Shown here: one piece after another, positions 41,270 through 50,010 of the stretch | Position numbering within the stretch: the stretch's first letter is position 1 | Layout of the letters: each line of letters begins with the position of its first letter | DNA from: Allobosea caraganae | GTDB taxonomy: Bacteria > Pseudomonadota > Alphaproteobacteria > Rhizobiales > Beijerinckiaceae | Direction of reading: 5' to 3' | Assembly: GCF_003351345.1 (NCBI RefSeq) | Contig: NZ_QQTO01000001.1 | Location: 1-64,000, forward strand | DNA length: 64,000 nucleotides | Translations under genes and position numbers: made by a program | Notes under the pieces: generated by a model | What the model saw: the letters and a program-made list of their open reading frames with translations, nothing else | Databases searched by the model: none | What the model was told of the DNA's origin: nothing

Positions 41270-42751
41270 ATGGCCGAGCGCAGACCCACCCCCGCCCTGA
41301 TGATCCTCGGCACCGGCTCGAATGTCGGCAAGTCGCTGATCGTGGCCGGGCTCTGCCGGCTCTTCGCCGATCGCGGGCTCAAGGTGCGCCCGTTCAAGCC
41401 GCAGAACATGTCGAACAACGCCGCCGCGACCGCGCATGGCGAGATCGGCCGCGCCCAAGCCTTGCAGGCGCGCGCCGCCCGCGTCGCCCCGCATGTCGAC
41501 ATGAACCCGGTCCTGCTCAAGCCGGAGAGCGACACCGGCAGCCAGATCATCCTGCAAGGCCGCGTCGCCGGCCATCTTTCCTCCGGCGACTTCACCCGGC
41601 GTGGCGATTTCCTGCCCAAGGTGCTGGAGAGCTTCGAGCGGCTCTCGGCTGAGGCCGATCTCGTGCTGGTCGAGGGCGCCGGCTCGCCGGCCGAGACCAA
41701 CCTGCGCGCCCGCGACATCGCCAATCTCGGCTTCGCCCGCGCGGCCAACGTGCCGGCCGTGCTCGTCGGTGACATCGACCGCGGCGGCGTCATCGCCAGC
41801 CTGGTCGGCAGTCATGCCGTGCTCGACGAGGCCGATCGCGCGATGATTCGCGCCTTCGCCATCAACCGCTTCCGCGGCGACGTCTCGCTCTTCCGCGATG
41901 GCGTGACGACGATCTCGCGGGCGACCGGCTGGCCCTGCCTCGGCGTCGTGCCCTGGTTCAACGAAGCCGTCCACCTGCCGGCCGAGGACGGGCTCGACCT
42001 CAGCGCCGGCGCGCCCAAGCGGGGAGCGGTGCTCAAGGTCGCCGTCCCCGTCCTGCCCGGCATCGCCAATTTCGACGATCTCGACCCGCTGAAGCAGGAG
42101 GACAAGGTCGAACTCGTCATGGTCCGGCGTGGCACGGCGCTGCCGGGAGACGCCGATCTCGTCATCCTGCCGGGATCGAAGACGACCATGCGCGATCTCG
42201 CCATGCTGCGGGCCGAAGGCTGGGACATCGACATAGCAGCCCATCATCGCCGCGGCGGCCATGTCCTCGGCCTCTGCGGCGGCTACCAGATTTTGGGCCG
42301 CGTCGTGCGCGATCCGCTTGGGCTGGAGGGCCCGCCCGGCGAGGCCGATGGCCTCGGCCTGCTCGACGTCGAGACTGTGCTGGAGCAGGCTAAGACCGTG
42401 CGCGAGGTCGCCTTCAGCCATGCTGCGAGCGGTGCCGAGGGGCGAGCCTACGAGATTCATCTCGGTCGCAGCGAGGGGCCCGACACTGCCCGCGCGCCGT
42501 TCCGCGTCGGTGAGCGGGCAGAAGGAGCGGTCAGCGCCGATGGCCGCGTTACCGGCACCTATCTGCACGGCGTCTTCAGCTCCGATGCCGTCCGCGCCGC
42601 CTGCCTGGCGCAACTTGCCGGCCGGGCGCTGAATTCAGGTCTGAACTATGAAGCACAAGTCGACGCGGTGCTCGACCGTCTCGCCGCTCATCTTGGGCGT
42701 TACCTCGATATCGAGGCGATCCTGGCGCTAGCCCATGCGCGTTCGTTCTGA
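41270..42751 (+). CDS. cobQ: cobyric acid synthase (CobQ/CbiP)
   Basis: Amidates adenosylcobyrinic a,c-diamide at four positions in cobalamin synthesis. 493 residues. N-terminal dethiobiotin-synthetase-like ATPase: [16 protein letters not shown]; then DIDRGG and NRFRGD. C-terminal glutamine amidotransferase: Cys in [11 protein letters not shown] (about 337) and His in GTYLHGVF. No other cob gene is in the window, so the cobalamin genes are scattered. Confidence 0.96.
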   Translation: MAERRPTPALMILGTGSNVGKSLIVAGLCRLFADRGLKVRPFKPQNMSNNAAATAHGEIGRAQALQARAARVAPHVDMNPVLLKPESDTGSQIILQGRVAGHLSSGDFTRRGDFLPKVLESFERLSAEADLVLVEGAGSPAETNLRARDIANLGFARAANVPAVLVGDIDRGGVIASLVGSHAVLDEADRAMIRAFAINRFRGDVSLFRDGVTTISRATGWPCLGVVPWFNEAVHLPAEDGLDLSAGAPKRGAVLKVAVPVLPGIANFDDLDPLKQEDKVELVMVRRGTALPGDADLVILPGSKTTMRDLAMLRAEGWDIDIAAHHRRGGHVLGLCGGYQILGRVVRDPLGLEGPPGEADGLGLLDVETVLEQAKTVREVAFSHAASGAEGRAYEIHLGRSEGPDTARAPFRVGERAEGAVSADGRVTGTYLHGVFSSDAVRAACLAQLAGRALNSGLNYEAQVDAVLDRLAAHLGRYLDIEAILALAHARSF

Positions 42752-42898
42752 AGCGCGCCGTCTCTTCACTTCACTATACCCTGGACGCGGGTCCAATATC
42801 ACGGGAACGACATTGCCCGCTGCGGGTTGACGTAGTACTCAGCAAGCGATCTCCCGACAGGAATTGGCAGCAGCGCCCGGATAAAGCCTTTATTCGCC
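42752..42898. other. gap upstream of the TetR gene
   Basis: 147 bases without an open frame. Nothing recognised. Just inside the next frame, a loose inverted repeat (attgat 42909-42914 area, with gatcaat further on) is close to the TetR start. Confidence 0.4.
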
Positions 42899-43588
42899 AT
42901 GGCGTTGACGATTGATGAAATTCGTCATACTGATCAATTCCCGCCCGTCACCGCCGACCAACCGAACGGGAAACCCGAGTTGAGCATCCCCGAGCGCGAC
43001 ACGCGGCAGAGCATCGTCGATACGGCAGAGCGCTTCTTCCGCGACATCGGCTACCAGAAGACGACGGTGGCCGACATCGCCAAGTCGCTGCGGATGAGCC
43101 CGGCCAACGTCTATCGCTTCTTCGACTCGAAGAAGTCGATCAACGAAGCCGTGCTGGCGCGCTTCAAGGGCGAGCTCGAAGAGGCCATGGCGGCGATCGC
43201 CTCCGAGCCGCGCTCGGCCGGCGGCCGCCTGCGCGACATCCTCGCCCTAGTCTACCGCGTCAATTCCGCCCGCTTCGCCGACCAGCTGCGCATGCAGGAG
43301 ATGGTCTGCGCCGCGATGGAGGAGAGCTGGGACGCCATCCTCGGCCATATCGCCCGCTTCGACGCGCTGCTGCGCCGGGTCATCGCCGAAGGCGTCGACA
43401 ATGGCGAGTTCCGCAAGATCGATCCGGACCAGGCGACGAGCTGCGTCCGCACCGCCCTGATCCGCTTCCATCACCCGCTGCTGATCCTGCAATGCGAGCG
43501 CGTTCCCGGCCCGACGCTCGAGGAATTCATCGAGTTCGTCATGGCCGCGTTGGAGCAGCCGGCGGCCAAGGCCAAAGAGTCCGCCTGA
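42899..43588 (+). CDS. TetR/AcrR-family regulator
   Basis: 229 residues from the ATG at 42899. The N-terminal helix-turn-helix is at about 45-95 (DTAERFFRDIGYQKTTVADI, then MSPANVYRFFDSKKSINEAV). The first 30 residues are low in conservation, so a start at the in-frame TTG (about 42980) is possible and would leave an inverted repeat upstream as operator. The C-terminal ligand domain is unassigned. Followed by a polysaccharide gene 59 bases on. Confidence 0.88.
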   Translation: MALTIDEIRHTDQFPPVTADQPNGKPELSIPERDTRQSIVDTAERFFRDIGYQKTTVADIAKSLRMSPANVYRFFDSKKSINEAVLARFKGELEEAMAAIASEPRSAGGRLRDILALVYRVNSARFADQLRMQEMVCAAMEESWDAILGHIARFDALLRRVIAEGVDNGEFRKIDPDQATSCVRTALIRFHHPLLILQCERVPGPTLEEFIEFVMAALEQPAAKAKESA

Positions 43589-43647
43589 GAATTCGCAGAC
43601 GGGCTTGCGTTGACAAGCTGCTTGGGGAGCGGGATACCCCCGCGGGC

Positions 43648-45612
43648 ATGGCCATCAACAGCAAGCAGAACCTGAAGAAGCTCGCCGTCATCGCCCATGA
43701 CCTCGTGGTCACGGCGCTGGCGATCCCGCTCGTCTTCTTCGTGCGCTTCGAGGGCCTGCTGCTCGATGAGCGCATGCGCTATTTGCCGAGCTTCCTGCCC
43801 TTCTTCGTGGCCTATGCCGGGGCGGTCTACTGGTTCTTCTCGCTCTACCGCTCGAAATGGCGCTTCGCCTCGCTGCCGGACCTGTCCAACATCGTCAAGG
43901 CGGTCTCGATCCTGTCGCTGACGCTGCTGGTCATCGACTACGTCCTGATCGCGCCGAACATCTACGGTGCGTTCTATTTCGGCAAGATCACCATCGCGCT
44001 CTACTGGCTGGTCCAGATCGCGCTGCTCGGCGGCCCGCGGCTGGCCTATCGCTACTTCAAGTACTCGCGCTCGAAGCACCAGGCGCAGCGCGACGCGGCC
44101 CTGCCGGCGCTGATCCTCGGCCGCGGCGTCGAGGTCGAGATGGTCATCCGTGCCATGGAATCGGGCACGATGCGCCGGCTGCGCCCGGCCGGCATCCTCT
44201 CGCCGCGCTCCGACGACCTCGGACAGTCGATCCGCGGCGTGCCGGTGCTCGGCCTCCTCTCGCAGATCGAGACCGTGGCGACCGACGCGGCCGAGCGCGG
44301 CGAAGCCTTCCGCCGCATCGTCGCGACCTCCAGCGCGCTCGCGCCGGAGGCCGAGCCGGACAAGTGGCTGGCGCGCACGCGCAAGCTGGCGCTGCCGATC
44401 TCGCGGCTGGACACCTTTGGCGAGGGCGCGCGCGATAACGAGCTCGCGCCACTCGAGATCGAGGACTTGCTGGTCCGCCCCTCGGTCAAGATCGACCGCG
44501 AGCGCCTCGGCAACTTCCTGAAGGGCAAGCGCGTCATCGTCACCGGCGGCGGCGGCTCGATCGGCTCCGAGATCTGCCTGCGCTGCGCCGCCTTCGGCGC
44601 GGCCGAGCTGCTCGTGGTCGAAAGCTCGGAGCCTGCGCTCTTCCAGGTCACCGAGGAGCTGGCGGCGGCGAAATACGACATGGTCGTCTCCGGCGCGCTC
44701 GCCGATGTCCGCGACCGTGCCCGGCTGAATCCGCTCTTCCTGGGCTTCGCGCCCGACATCGTCATTCACGCCGCGGCGCTGAAGCACGTGCCCTATCTCG
44801 AGGCCGACTGGGCCGAGGGCATCAAGACCAACATCTTCGGCTCGATCAACGTCACCGACGCGGCCATCGCCGCCGGCGCCAAGATCTTCGTGATGATCTC
44901 GACCGACAAGGCGATCGAGCCCGTCTCGATGCTGGGCGCGACCAAGCGCTTCGCCGAGATGTACGCCCAATCGCGCGATGCGGAGTTCGTCGCAGCCGCC
45001 GCCGGCATGCGGCTCGTCGCCGTGCGCTTCGGCAATGTGCTGGGCTCGGTCGGCTCGGTCGTGCCCAAGTTCAAGGCGCAGATCGAGCGCGGCGGGCCGG
45101 TCACCGTGACCGATCCGGAGATGATCCGCTACTTCATGACGATCCGCGAGGCCTGCGACCTCGTGCTCACGGCTGCATCGCACGCCCGGGCCGATGGGCC
45201 GGAGGCCGAGCGCGCCGCCGTCTACGTGCTGAAGATGGGCCAGCCGGTGAAGATCATGGACCTGGCCGAGCGCATGATCCGCCTCGCCGGCTATGAGCCC
45301 AATGTCGATATCGAGATCGCCATCACCGGCGTGCGGCCTGGCGAGCGGCTGAACGAGATCCTCTTCGCCCGCGACGAGCCGATGGCCGAGACCGGCCTCG
45401 ACGGCGTCATGGCGGCCAAGCCGATCTTCGCGGCGCGTGCCCGCATGCAGGGCTGGCAGTCGCGGCTGGAGGCAGCGGTGAAGGCCGATGACCGCGCCAT
45501 GGCCGAGGCGGTGCTCGACGAGGCGATCCCCGATTTCAGCCGGCGCGAGCAGAAGCGGCCAGCCGCGCCAGCGCCTGCCTTGTCCCTGCCGGCGGCTGCC
45601 AGCCAGCCCTGA
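43648..45612 (+). CDS. membrane-anchored nucleotide-sugar 4,6-dehydratase (CapD/WbpM type)
   Basis: 654 residues from the ATG at 43648. Four membrane helices (about 12-140), a CoA-binding-like middle, then an SDR domain from about 290: GGGGSIGSEICLR binds NAD, and STDKAIEPVSMLGATK is the active-site block. In this family Tyr of YxxxK is replaced (Met in WbpM); here Leu appears at that place. RPGERLNEILF follows. It is the full-length form and likely makes a 6-deoxy sugar for surface polysaccharide. Its last 77 bases overlap a convergent epimerase gene. Confidence 0.9.
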   Translation: MAINSKQNLKKLAVIAHDLVVTALAIPLVFFVRFEGLLLDERMRYLPSFLPFFVAYAGAVYWFFSLYRSKWRFASLPDLSNIVKAVSILSLTLLVIDYVLIAPNIYGAFYFGKITIALYWLVQIALLGGPRLAYRYFKYSRSKHQAQRDAALPALILGRGVEVEMVIRAMESGTMRRLRPAGILSPRSDDLGQSIRGVPVLGLLSQIETVATDAAERGEAFRRIVATSSALAPEAEPDKWLARTRKLALPISRLDTFGEGARDNELAPLEIEDLLVRPSVKIDRERLGNFLKGKRVIVTGGGGSIGSEICLRCAAFGAAELLVVESSEPALFQVTEELAAAKYDMVVSGALADVRDRARLNPLFLGFAPDIVIHAAALKHVPYLEADWAEGIKTNIFGSINVTDAAIAAGAKIFVMISTDKAIEPVSMLGATKRFAEMYAQSRDAEFVAAAAGMRLVAVRFGNVLGSVGSVVPKFKAQIERGGPVTVTDPEMIRYFMTIREACDLVLTAASHARADGPEAERAAVYVLKMGQPVKIMDLAERMIRLAGYEPNVDIEIAITGVRPGERLNEILFARDEPMAETGLDGVMAAKPIFAARARMQGWQSRLEAAVKADDRAMAEAVLDEAIPDFSRREQKRPAAPAPALSLPAAASQP

Positions 45613-46465
45613 GCAGGGCATCCGGCCGCGCAACCAGCCCGCCGCTGAGCTTGGCGAAGGCGTCGCTTTTCCCGACGATCTGTGCTGCCAGCCTGAGCAG
45701 GCCGGCCGGCACCGGCACGAGGCTAGGCTTGCGCCCCAGACCTTGCCGCATCGCCGCGATCATCTCGGCCACGCTGATCGGCTCCGGATCGGAGACGATG
45801 TAGCTCCGCCGCGCCGGGCAGGGAGGCGTCAGCGCAAAGGCGACTGCTTCCGCGAGATTCTCGACGGCGACCAGCGAGCGCGGTGCCTTGAGATCGCCGA
45901 GCGGCAAGGGCACCGGCAGCCGCGCCAGCTTCAGCAGCGCCGCCATGTTGGCCTTCACGCCGGGACCATAGACCAGCACCGGCCGCAGCGAGACCCAGTC
46001 GAGATCGAGTGCCGCTAGTCCCTGCTCGGCTGCGAGCTTCGAGCGGCCATAGGCATCGTCGGGCCGGGGCTCGTCTGTTTCGCTGATCTCGGCGCTGTCG
46101 ACATTGCCGATCTGCGCCTTGATCGAGGAGAGATAGACGAAGCGGGCTATACCCGCCTCCCGCGCCGCCTCGGCCAGTTCGAGCGTCGCCTCAGCGTTGA
46201 TGCGCTGGTAGAGCGCCTCAATGAGCCCGGGTCCGGCATGGGCGAGGCCGGCGAGATGCACGACATGGCTGACGCCGGCGAGGGCGGGACGCCAATCTAT
46301 GGGCTGGGCGAGATCGCCGGTGACGATGGCCTCGACGCCATCGGCGACAGGAGCGGCGTTTCGCTGCGTGATACGAACCAGATAACCTGCCGCTTGTAGC
46401 CGCGCGACGACATGCGGCCCGATGAAGCCGCTGGCGCCGGTGACGAGGACGCGCTCAGCCGGCAA
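45536..46465 (-). CDS. NAD-dependent epimerase/dehydratase (extended SDR)
   Basis: 309 residues. VTGASGFIGPHVVARL binds NAD at the N-terminus; YGRSKLAAE gives the YxxxK pair near 140, with SSIKAQ as the serine motif. Overlaps the WecA-type gene by 11 bases and the dehydratase 3' end by 77 bases antisense. Likely the partner reductase/epimerase acting on the sugar nucleotide, e.g. UDP-sugar 4-reductase; product not certain. Confidence 0.88.
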   Translation of the reverse strand: MPAERVLVTGASGFIGPHVVARLQAAGYLVRITQRNAAPVADGVEAIVTGDLAQPIDWRPALAGVSHVVHLAGLAHAGPGLIEALYQRINAEATLELAEAAREAGIARFVYLSSIKAQIGNVDSAEISETDEPRPDDAYGRSKLAAEQGLAALDLDWVSLRPVLVYGPGVKANMAALLKLARLPVPLPLGDLKAPRSLVAVENLAEAVAFALTPPCPARRSYIVSDPEPISVAEMIAAMRQGLGRKPSLVPVPAGLLRLAAQIVGKSDAFAKLSGGLVARPDALLRAGWQPPAGTRQALARLAASARAG

Positions 46466-47480
46466 GGCTGAACCGTTTCCGGGAGAAGCGGCGCAGCAGG
46501 ATGCCCGTCAGCAGCAGCGCGGCGAACAATCCGGCGAACTGCACCCAGAAATTCGGGAAGGCGATGGTCATCGCCCCCAGCACGATCAGCCCAAGGTTGA
46601 GCAGCGCCACCTGCGCCACGATCTCGCTGACCGCGTAGCCGTTATTGGTCGCCTGCTGATAGAAATGCGAGCGATGCGCCTCCCAGACCTTCTCGCCCCG
46701 CGCCAGCCGGCGCAGCAGCGTGATCGTCGAATCCAGCACATGGTAGAGCGGCAGGATCAGCGCCGCAGTTAAGGCGCCGGTGCCCGCGAGGCGATAGAGC
46801 AGGTAGGCGGTCAGGAGGCCGATCGGCAGCGAACCGACATCGCCGAGGAAGAGCCGCGCCGAGGGTTTGTTGAAGGGTGCAAAGCCGACGAGCCCGCCGA
46901 GCAGCGCTGCGGCAAGCAGGCCGCTGCCTTGGTCAAGCGGCCCGAGGATGCCGCAAAGCGCCAGCGCGCCGCAGAGCGGCACGATGCCCATCACGGTGAT
47001 CCAGTCGATCCCGTCCATGAAGTTGGTGAGGTTGACGAACCAGACGCCGGCGAACAACGCCAGTGCCCGCTCCAGCGGCAAGGGCAGGGCCGGGAACAGC
47101 CGGACATCCGGCGCGGCGTAGAGCAGCACCAGCCCGACGCAGAGCGCCTGTAGGATCAGCCGCAGCCAGGCCGGCAGCGGCTTGATATCGTCCCAGGCGC
47201 CGACGATCGCCAGCAGGACGGATGCTGCCATCACCAGCAGCAGGGTGTCGCGCGCGCCAGCCGGGAGCGGCATGAACAGCAGCACGAGCCCCAGCGCCAG
47301 GAAGGCGCCGGCCAGCACGGCGATGCCGCCGCCCTGCGGCGTCGGGATGCGGTGGCTTGAGCGCGCGTTGGGCCGCGCCAACGCATAGCGCACCAGCAAT
47401 GGCCGCAGCAGCACGCAGAGCCGTCCGGCCGCGGCGGCGGCGGCGACGGCGATCAGGAGGGGGGCGAAATAGGGTTCCAA
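46455..47480 (-). CDS. WecA/MraY-family undecaprenyl-phosphate sugar-1-phosphate transferase
   Basis: 341 residues with about 11 membrane helices. Conserved motifs: SSHRIPTPQGGGIAVLAG, GAWDDIKPLPAWLRL (Asp pair), NFMDGIDWI, FLGDVGSLPIGLL and HRSHFYQQA. It starts a lipid-linked glycan by putting a sugar-1-phosphate on undecaprenyl phosphate. Together with the dehydratase and epimerase it makes a three-gene surface-glycan start module. Confidence 0.93.
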   Translation of the reverse strand: MEPYFAPLLIAVAAAAAAGRLCVLLRPLLVRYALARPNARSSHRIPTPQGGGIAVLAGAFLALGLVLLFMPLPAGARDTLLLVMAASVLLAIVGAWDDIKPLPAWLRLILQALCVGLVLLYAAPDVRLFPALPLPLERALALFAGVWFVNLTNFMDGIDWITVMGIVPLCGALALCGILGPLDQGSGLLAAALLGGLVGFAPFNKPSARLFLGDVGSLPIGLLTAYLLYRLAGTGALTAALILPLYHVLDSTITLLRRLARGEKVWEAHRSHFYQQATNNGYAVSEIVAQVALLNLGLIVLGAMTIAFPNFWVQFAGLFAALLLTGILLRRFSRKRFSLAG

Positions 47481-47549
47481 GGCGGCGGCACCATAGTCGA
47501 GCGGGGCGAAATGCCTAGTGCCGATTGTCGTCTCGAGTCCGAAGAGGCT

Positions 47550-47600
47550 CAGCCCTCATCCTTCGGGACGCGCCTACGGCGCTCCTCAGGATGAGGGCTG
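47550..47600. repeat. dispersed palindromic repeat, family B short copy
   Basis: cagccctcatcc at the left and caggatgagggctg at the right, with a short centre containing ttcgggacgcgcc. It is a shortened form of the elements at 39549 and 41136. Between the transferase and mmcB. Confidence 0.8.
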
Positions 47601-47648
47601 TGGTTCGTTCGGCTTGCCAAGCAAGGCACAAAGAGTGAACATGAGCGA

Positions 47649-48110
47649 ATGCCCGTTGCCAATCCCGCCCTGAATCCACCGCCTGCGCGGCCCGACATCA
47701 CCCGCGCCGTCTGCCGCGGCGCTGGCCGTCATTTGCGCGAGCGCGGCTATGCCATCGTCAAGGAGATGACCTTCGCCAATGGCAGGCGCGGCGACATCGT
47801 CGCGCTCTCGCCTTCCGGCGAGTTGCTGGTGGTCGAGGTCAAATCCGGCATCGAGGACTATCGCGTCGACGGCAAATGGCCGGACTACCGCGAGTATTGC
47901 GACGGTTTCCTCTTTGCCGTGGCGCCGGAATTCCCGCGCGAAATCCTGCCTGACGATGTCGGGCTGATCGTCGCCGACGCCTATGGCGGCGAGCTGCTGC
48001 GCGATGCGCCGCGCCACCCGTTGGCGCCGGCCAGGCGCAAGATGCTGACCATCGCCTTCGCCAAGCTCGCGGCCGGCCGGCTGGCGCTGATCGAGGATCC
48101 GCAGGTCTAG
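47649..48110 (+). CDS. MmcB-family DNA repair protein
   Basis: 153 residues. PD-(D/E)xK-like core: RRGDIVALSPSGELLVVEVKSGIEDY with D...E-V-K, then WPDYREYCDGFLFAV. MmcB of Caulobacter is a DNA-damage-induced protein of unknown enzymology and is restricted to alphaproteobacteria. I saw no clear LexA box (GTTC-N7-GTTC) before it. Confidence 0.88.
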   Translation: MPVANPALNPPPARPDITRAVCRGAGRHLRERGYAIVKEMTFANGRRGDIVALSPSGELLVVEVKSGIEDYRVDGKWPDYREYCDGFLFAVAPEFPREILPDDVGLIVADAYGGELLRDAPRHPLAPARRKMLTIAFAKLAAGRLALIEDPQV

Positions 48111-48117
48111 GTTCTTC

Positions 48118-48141
48118 CCTCCTCCCTCGGGGGGGAAGGGA
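48118..48141. repeat. short C/T-rich hairpin
   Basis: cttccctcctccctcgggggggaaggg-type hairpin right after mmcB and before the convergent argE stop. A similar element flanks the siderophore gap at 58917. May act as a terminator between convergent genes. Confidence 0.4.
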
Positions 48142-48158
48142 AACCGCGCCAGTACCAG

Positions 48159-49337
48159 CTATGCCCTGCAGCTCTCCAGCAGCCGTCGCATAAAGCCCTC
48201 GCCGGCGGCGATCTGCTCCAGCGTGATGTATTCATCCGGCTGGTGTGCCTGGTCAATCGAGCCGGGGCCGCAGACGATGGTCGGCAGGCCGGCGCGCTGG
48301 AAATGCCCGGCTTCGGTGGCATAGGCCACCGCGATGGTGCTGTTGCGCCCGGCGAGGCGCATGGCAAGTGCTTCGGCCTCCGAGCCGGGGTCGGGCGCAA
48401 GGCCGGGTACGTCCGAGGTCATCGCCGTCTCGATCGTAGACGAGGGCGCTGTCAGGCGCATGCGGGCGAGCACCGTCTCGGCGTAGGCCGCGAAGCGCCG
48501 CGGCACCTCGTCGGGGTCCGAGCCCGGCAGGCTGCGCACCTCCCAGGCGATCTCGCAGCGATCGGCCAGGATGTTGCGGGCGATGCCGCCATGCAGCTTG
48601 CCGACATGCACCGTGTCGTAGGGCGGGTCGAAGCGGCCGCTGGCATCGCGCCGCCCCTCGAACTCCACCGCCATCCGGTCGAGCTCGGCTGCGAGCAGAG
48701 CGCCGGCATGGACGGCGCTGGCGCCGAGCTGCGGCTTGGAGGAATGGGCGGCGAAGCCGGTGACGACCGTGTTGAAGGTGCGGATGCCCTTATGCGCGTC
48801 GGTGACGTCGAGCGAGGTCGGCTCGCCGACGATGACGGCGCGCGGGCGCGGCAGCTCATGACCCATCGCGGCGATGCCGTCGATGACGCCGAGGCAGGAG
48901 ACCTCCTCGTCATAGGACAGGAAGAGGTGGATCGGCGTCTTGAGGTTCGCCGCCAGGAAATCCGGCACCAGCGCCAGCGCGAGCGCGACGAAGCCCTTCA
49001 TGTCGACCGCGCCGCGGCCAAACGCCTTGCCATCGGCGACATGCAGGGTGAAGGGATCGCGCGACCAGTTTTGGCCCGCCACCGGCACGACATCGGTATG
49101 GCCGGAGAGCACGACGCCGCCGCGATCACTCGGGCCGATCGTGGCGAAGAGCGCCGCCTTGTCGCCCTCGGCATTGGGGAAGCGGTGATAGGGCACCCCG
49201 CAGCCGTCGAGGTAATCGGCGACGAAGGCGATCAGGTCGAGATTGGACTTGTGGCTGACGGTGTCGAACGCGACGAGGCGGGCGAGCATCTCGAGCGGCG
49301 CGTAACGCTGCGCGCTCGGCTTTGGCTGGGCAGTCAA
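48159..49337 (-). CDS. argE: acetylornithine deacetylase
   Basis: M20 metallopeptidase that removes acetyl from N-acetylornithine in arginine synthesis. 392 residues. Metal ligands: HTDVVPVAG (His-Asp) near 78, DEEVSCLG (Glu base) near 145, and the C-terminal H in the DQAHQPDEY block. Deacetylation substrate rests on family similarity; other M20 deacylases are alternatives. Overlaps apaG by four bases. Confidence 0.9.
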   Translation of the reverse strand: MTAQPKPSAQRYAPLEMLARLVAFDTVSHKSNLDLIAFVADYLDGCGVPYHRFPNAEGDKAALFATIGPSDRGGVVLSGHTDVVPVAGQNWSRDPFTLHVADGKAFGRGAVDMKGFVALALALVPDFLAANLKTPIHLFLSYDEEVSCLGVIDGIAAMGHELPRPRAVIVGEPTSLDVTDAHKGIRTFNTVVTGFAAHSSKPQLGASAVHAGALLAAELDRMAVEFEGRRDASGRFDPPYDTVHVGKLHGGIARNILADRCEIAWEVRSLPGSDPDEVPRRFAAYAETVLARMRLTAPSSTIETAMTSDVPGLAPDPGSEAEALAMRLAGRNSTIAVAYATEAGHFQRAGLPTIVCGPGSIDQAHQPDEYITLEQIAAGEGFMRRLLESCRA

Positions 49338-49726
49338 TGCAGGACCTTCTTCACATAGGGGGAATCGAGGGGAAACAGCGGCACCTCGACATCAAAGACC
49401 GTGCCATCCTCGCCGAGCATGGCATAGAAGCCCTGCATCGAGCCGTCCGGCGTCATCAGCGGGCAGCCGGAGGTGTAGCTGAAGCTCTCGCCGGGGCGCA
49501 GCACGGGCTGCTTGCCGATGACCCCCTCGCCGCGGACTTCATGGACCTCGCCCTTGCCGTCGGTGATGCGCCAATAGCGCGTCATCAGCTGGATCGTCTT
49601 CGGCGACAGGTTGATGATCTCGATGGTGTAGGCCCAGAAATAGCGGCCCTGCTGATGGGAGGATTCCTTCTCCATGAACTCGGGTACGGCGATGACGCGG
49701 ACGTCATGGGTCTGTGCCTGGTACAT
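49334..49726 (-). CDS. apaG: Co2+/Mg2+ efflux-related protein ApaG
   Basis: 130 residues, Ig-like beta fold. SYTSGCPLMTPDGSMQGFY is the conserved block near the middle. Length equals the family norm. Function is not settled (linked to diadenosine tetraphosphate and Co resistance in enterobacteria). Overlaps argE start (ATGA). Confidence 0.93.
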   Translation of the reverse strand: MYQAQTHDVRVIAVPEFMEKESSHQQGRYFWAYTIEIINLSPKTIQLMTRYWRITDGKGEVHEVRGEGVIGKQPVLRPGESFSYTSGCPLMTPDGSMQGFYAMLGEDGTVFDVEVPLFPLDSPYVKKVLH

Positions 49727-50010
49727 GCTCGCTGCTCCACCCCTGAAGCGGGCGCCGGCCAGCCGCGCTCGGCCACCTGCGACGGCCTTGTTATGGGCCG
49801 GCTGCCGACAGCGTCAATCCCGTAGCGGCAGCGCGCCGCATCATTCTCGCGTGGACAACCGGCGCTGGGCGGGCATGAAGCGGGCGAGCGCGCTTGGCCT
49901 TTGCGCCCAGCTCTCATTAATAAGTGAGAGCATGATGTCGGCCGAAAATCGGTTTCCACTTTTCGGCATCATGCTCTAGCCGTGGTCCTTCTCACTGGTC
50001 CGACATCGCC
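49727..50010. other. gap between apaG and dcd
   Basis: 284 bases. Holds the family-A repeat at 49927-49977 and otherwise no feature I can support. The dcd start (TTG at 50011) is close to the repeat. Confidence 0.5.
49927..49977. repeat. dispersed palindromic repeat, family A copy 3
   Basis: Perfect inverted ends agagcatgatg (49927-49937) and catcatgctct (49967-49977) around a ccgaaaatcggtttccactttt-type core. Closest copy to the published-looking Rhizobiales form of this repeat. Confidence 0.85.

Noticed and set aside
47601..47648. LexA box upstream of mmcB
   Set aside because: GTTC appears once with a close neighbour but not with the required seven-base spacing.
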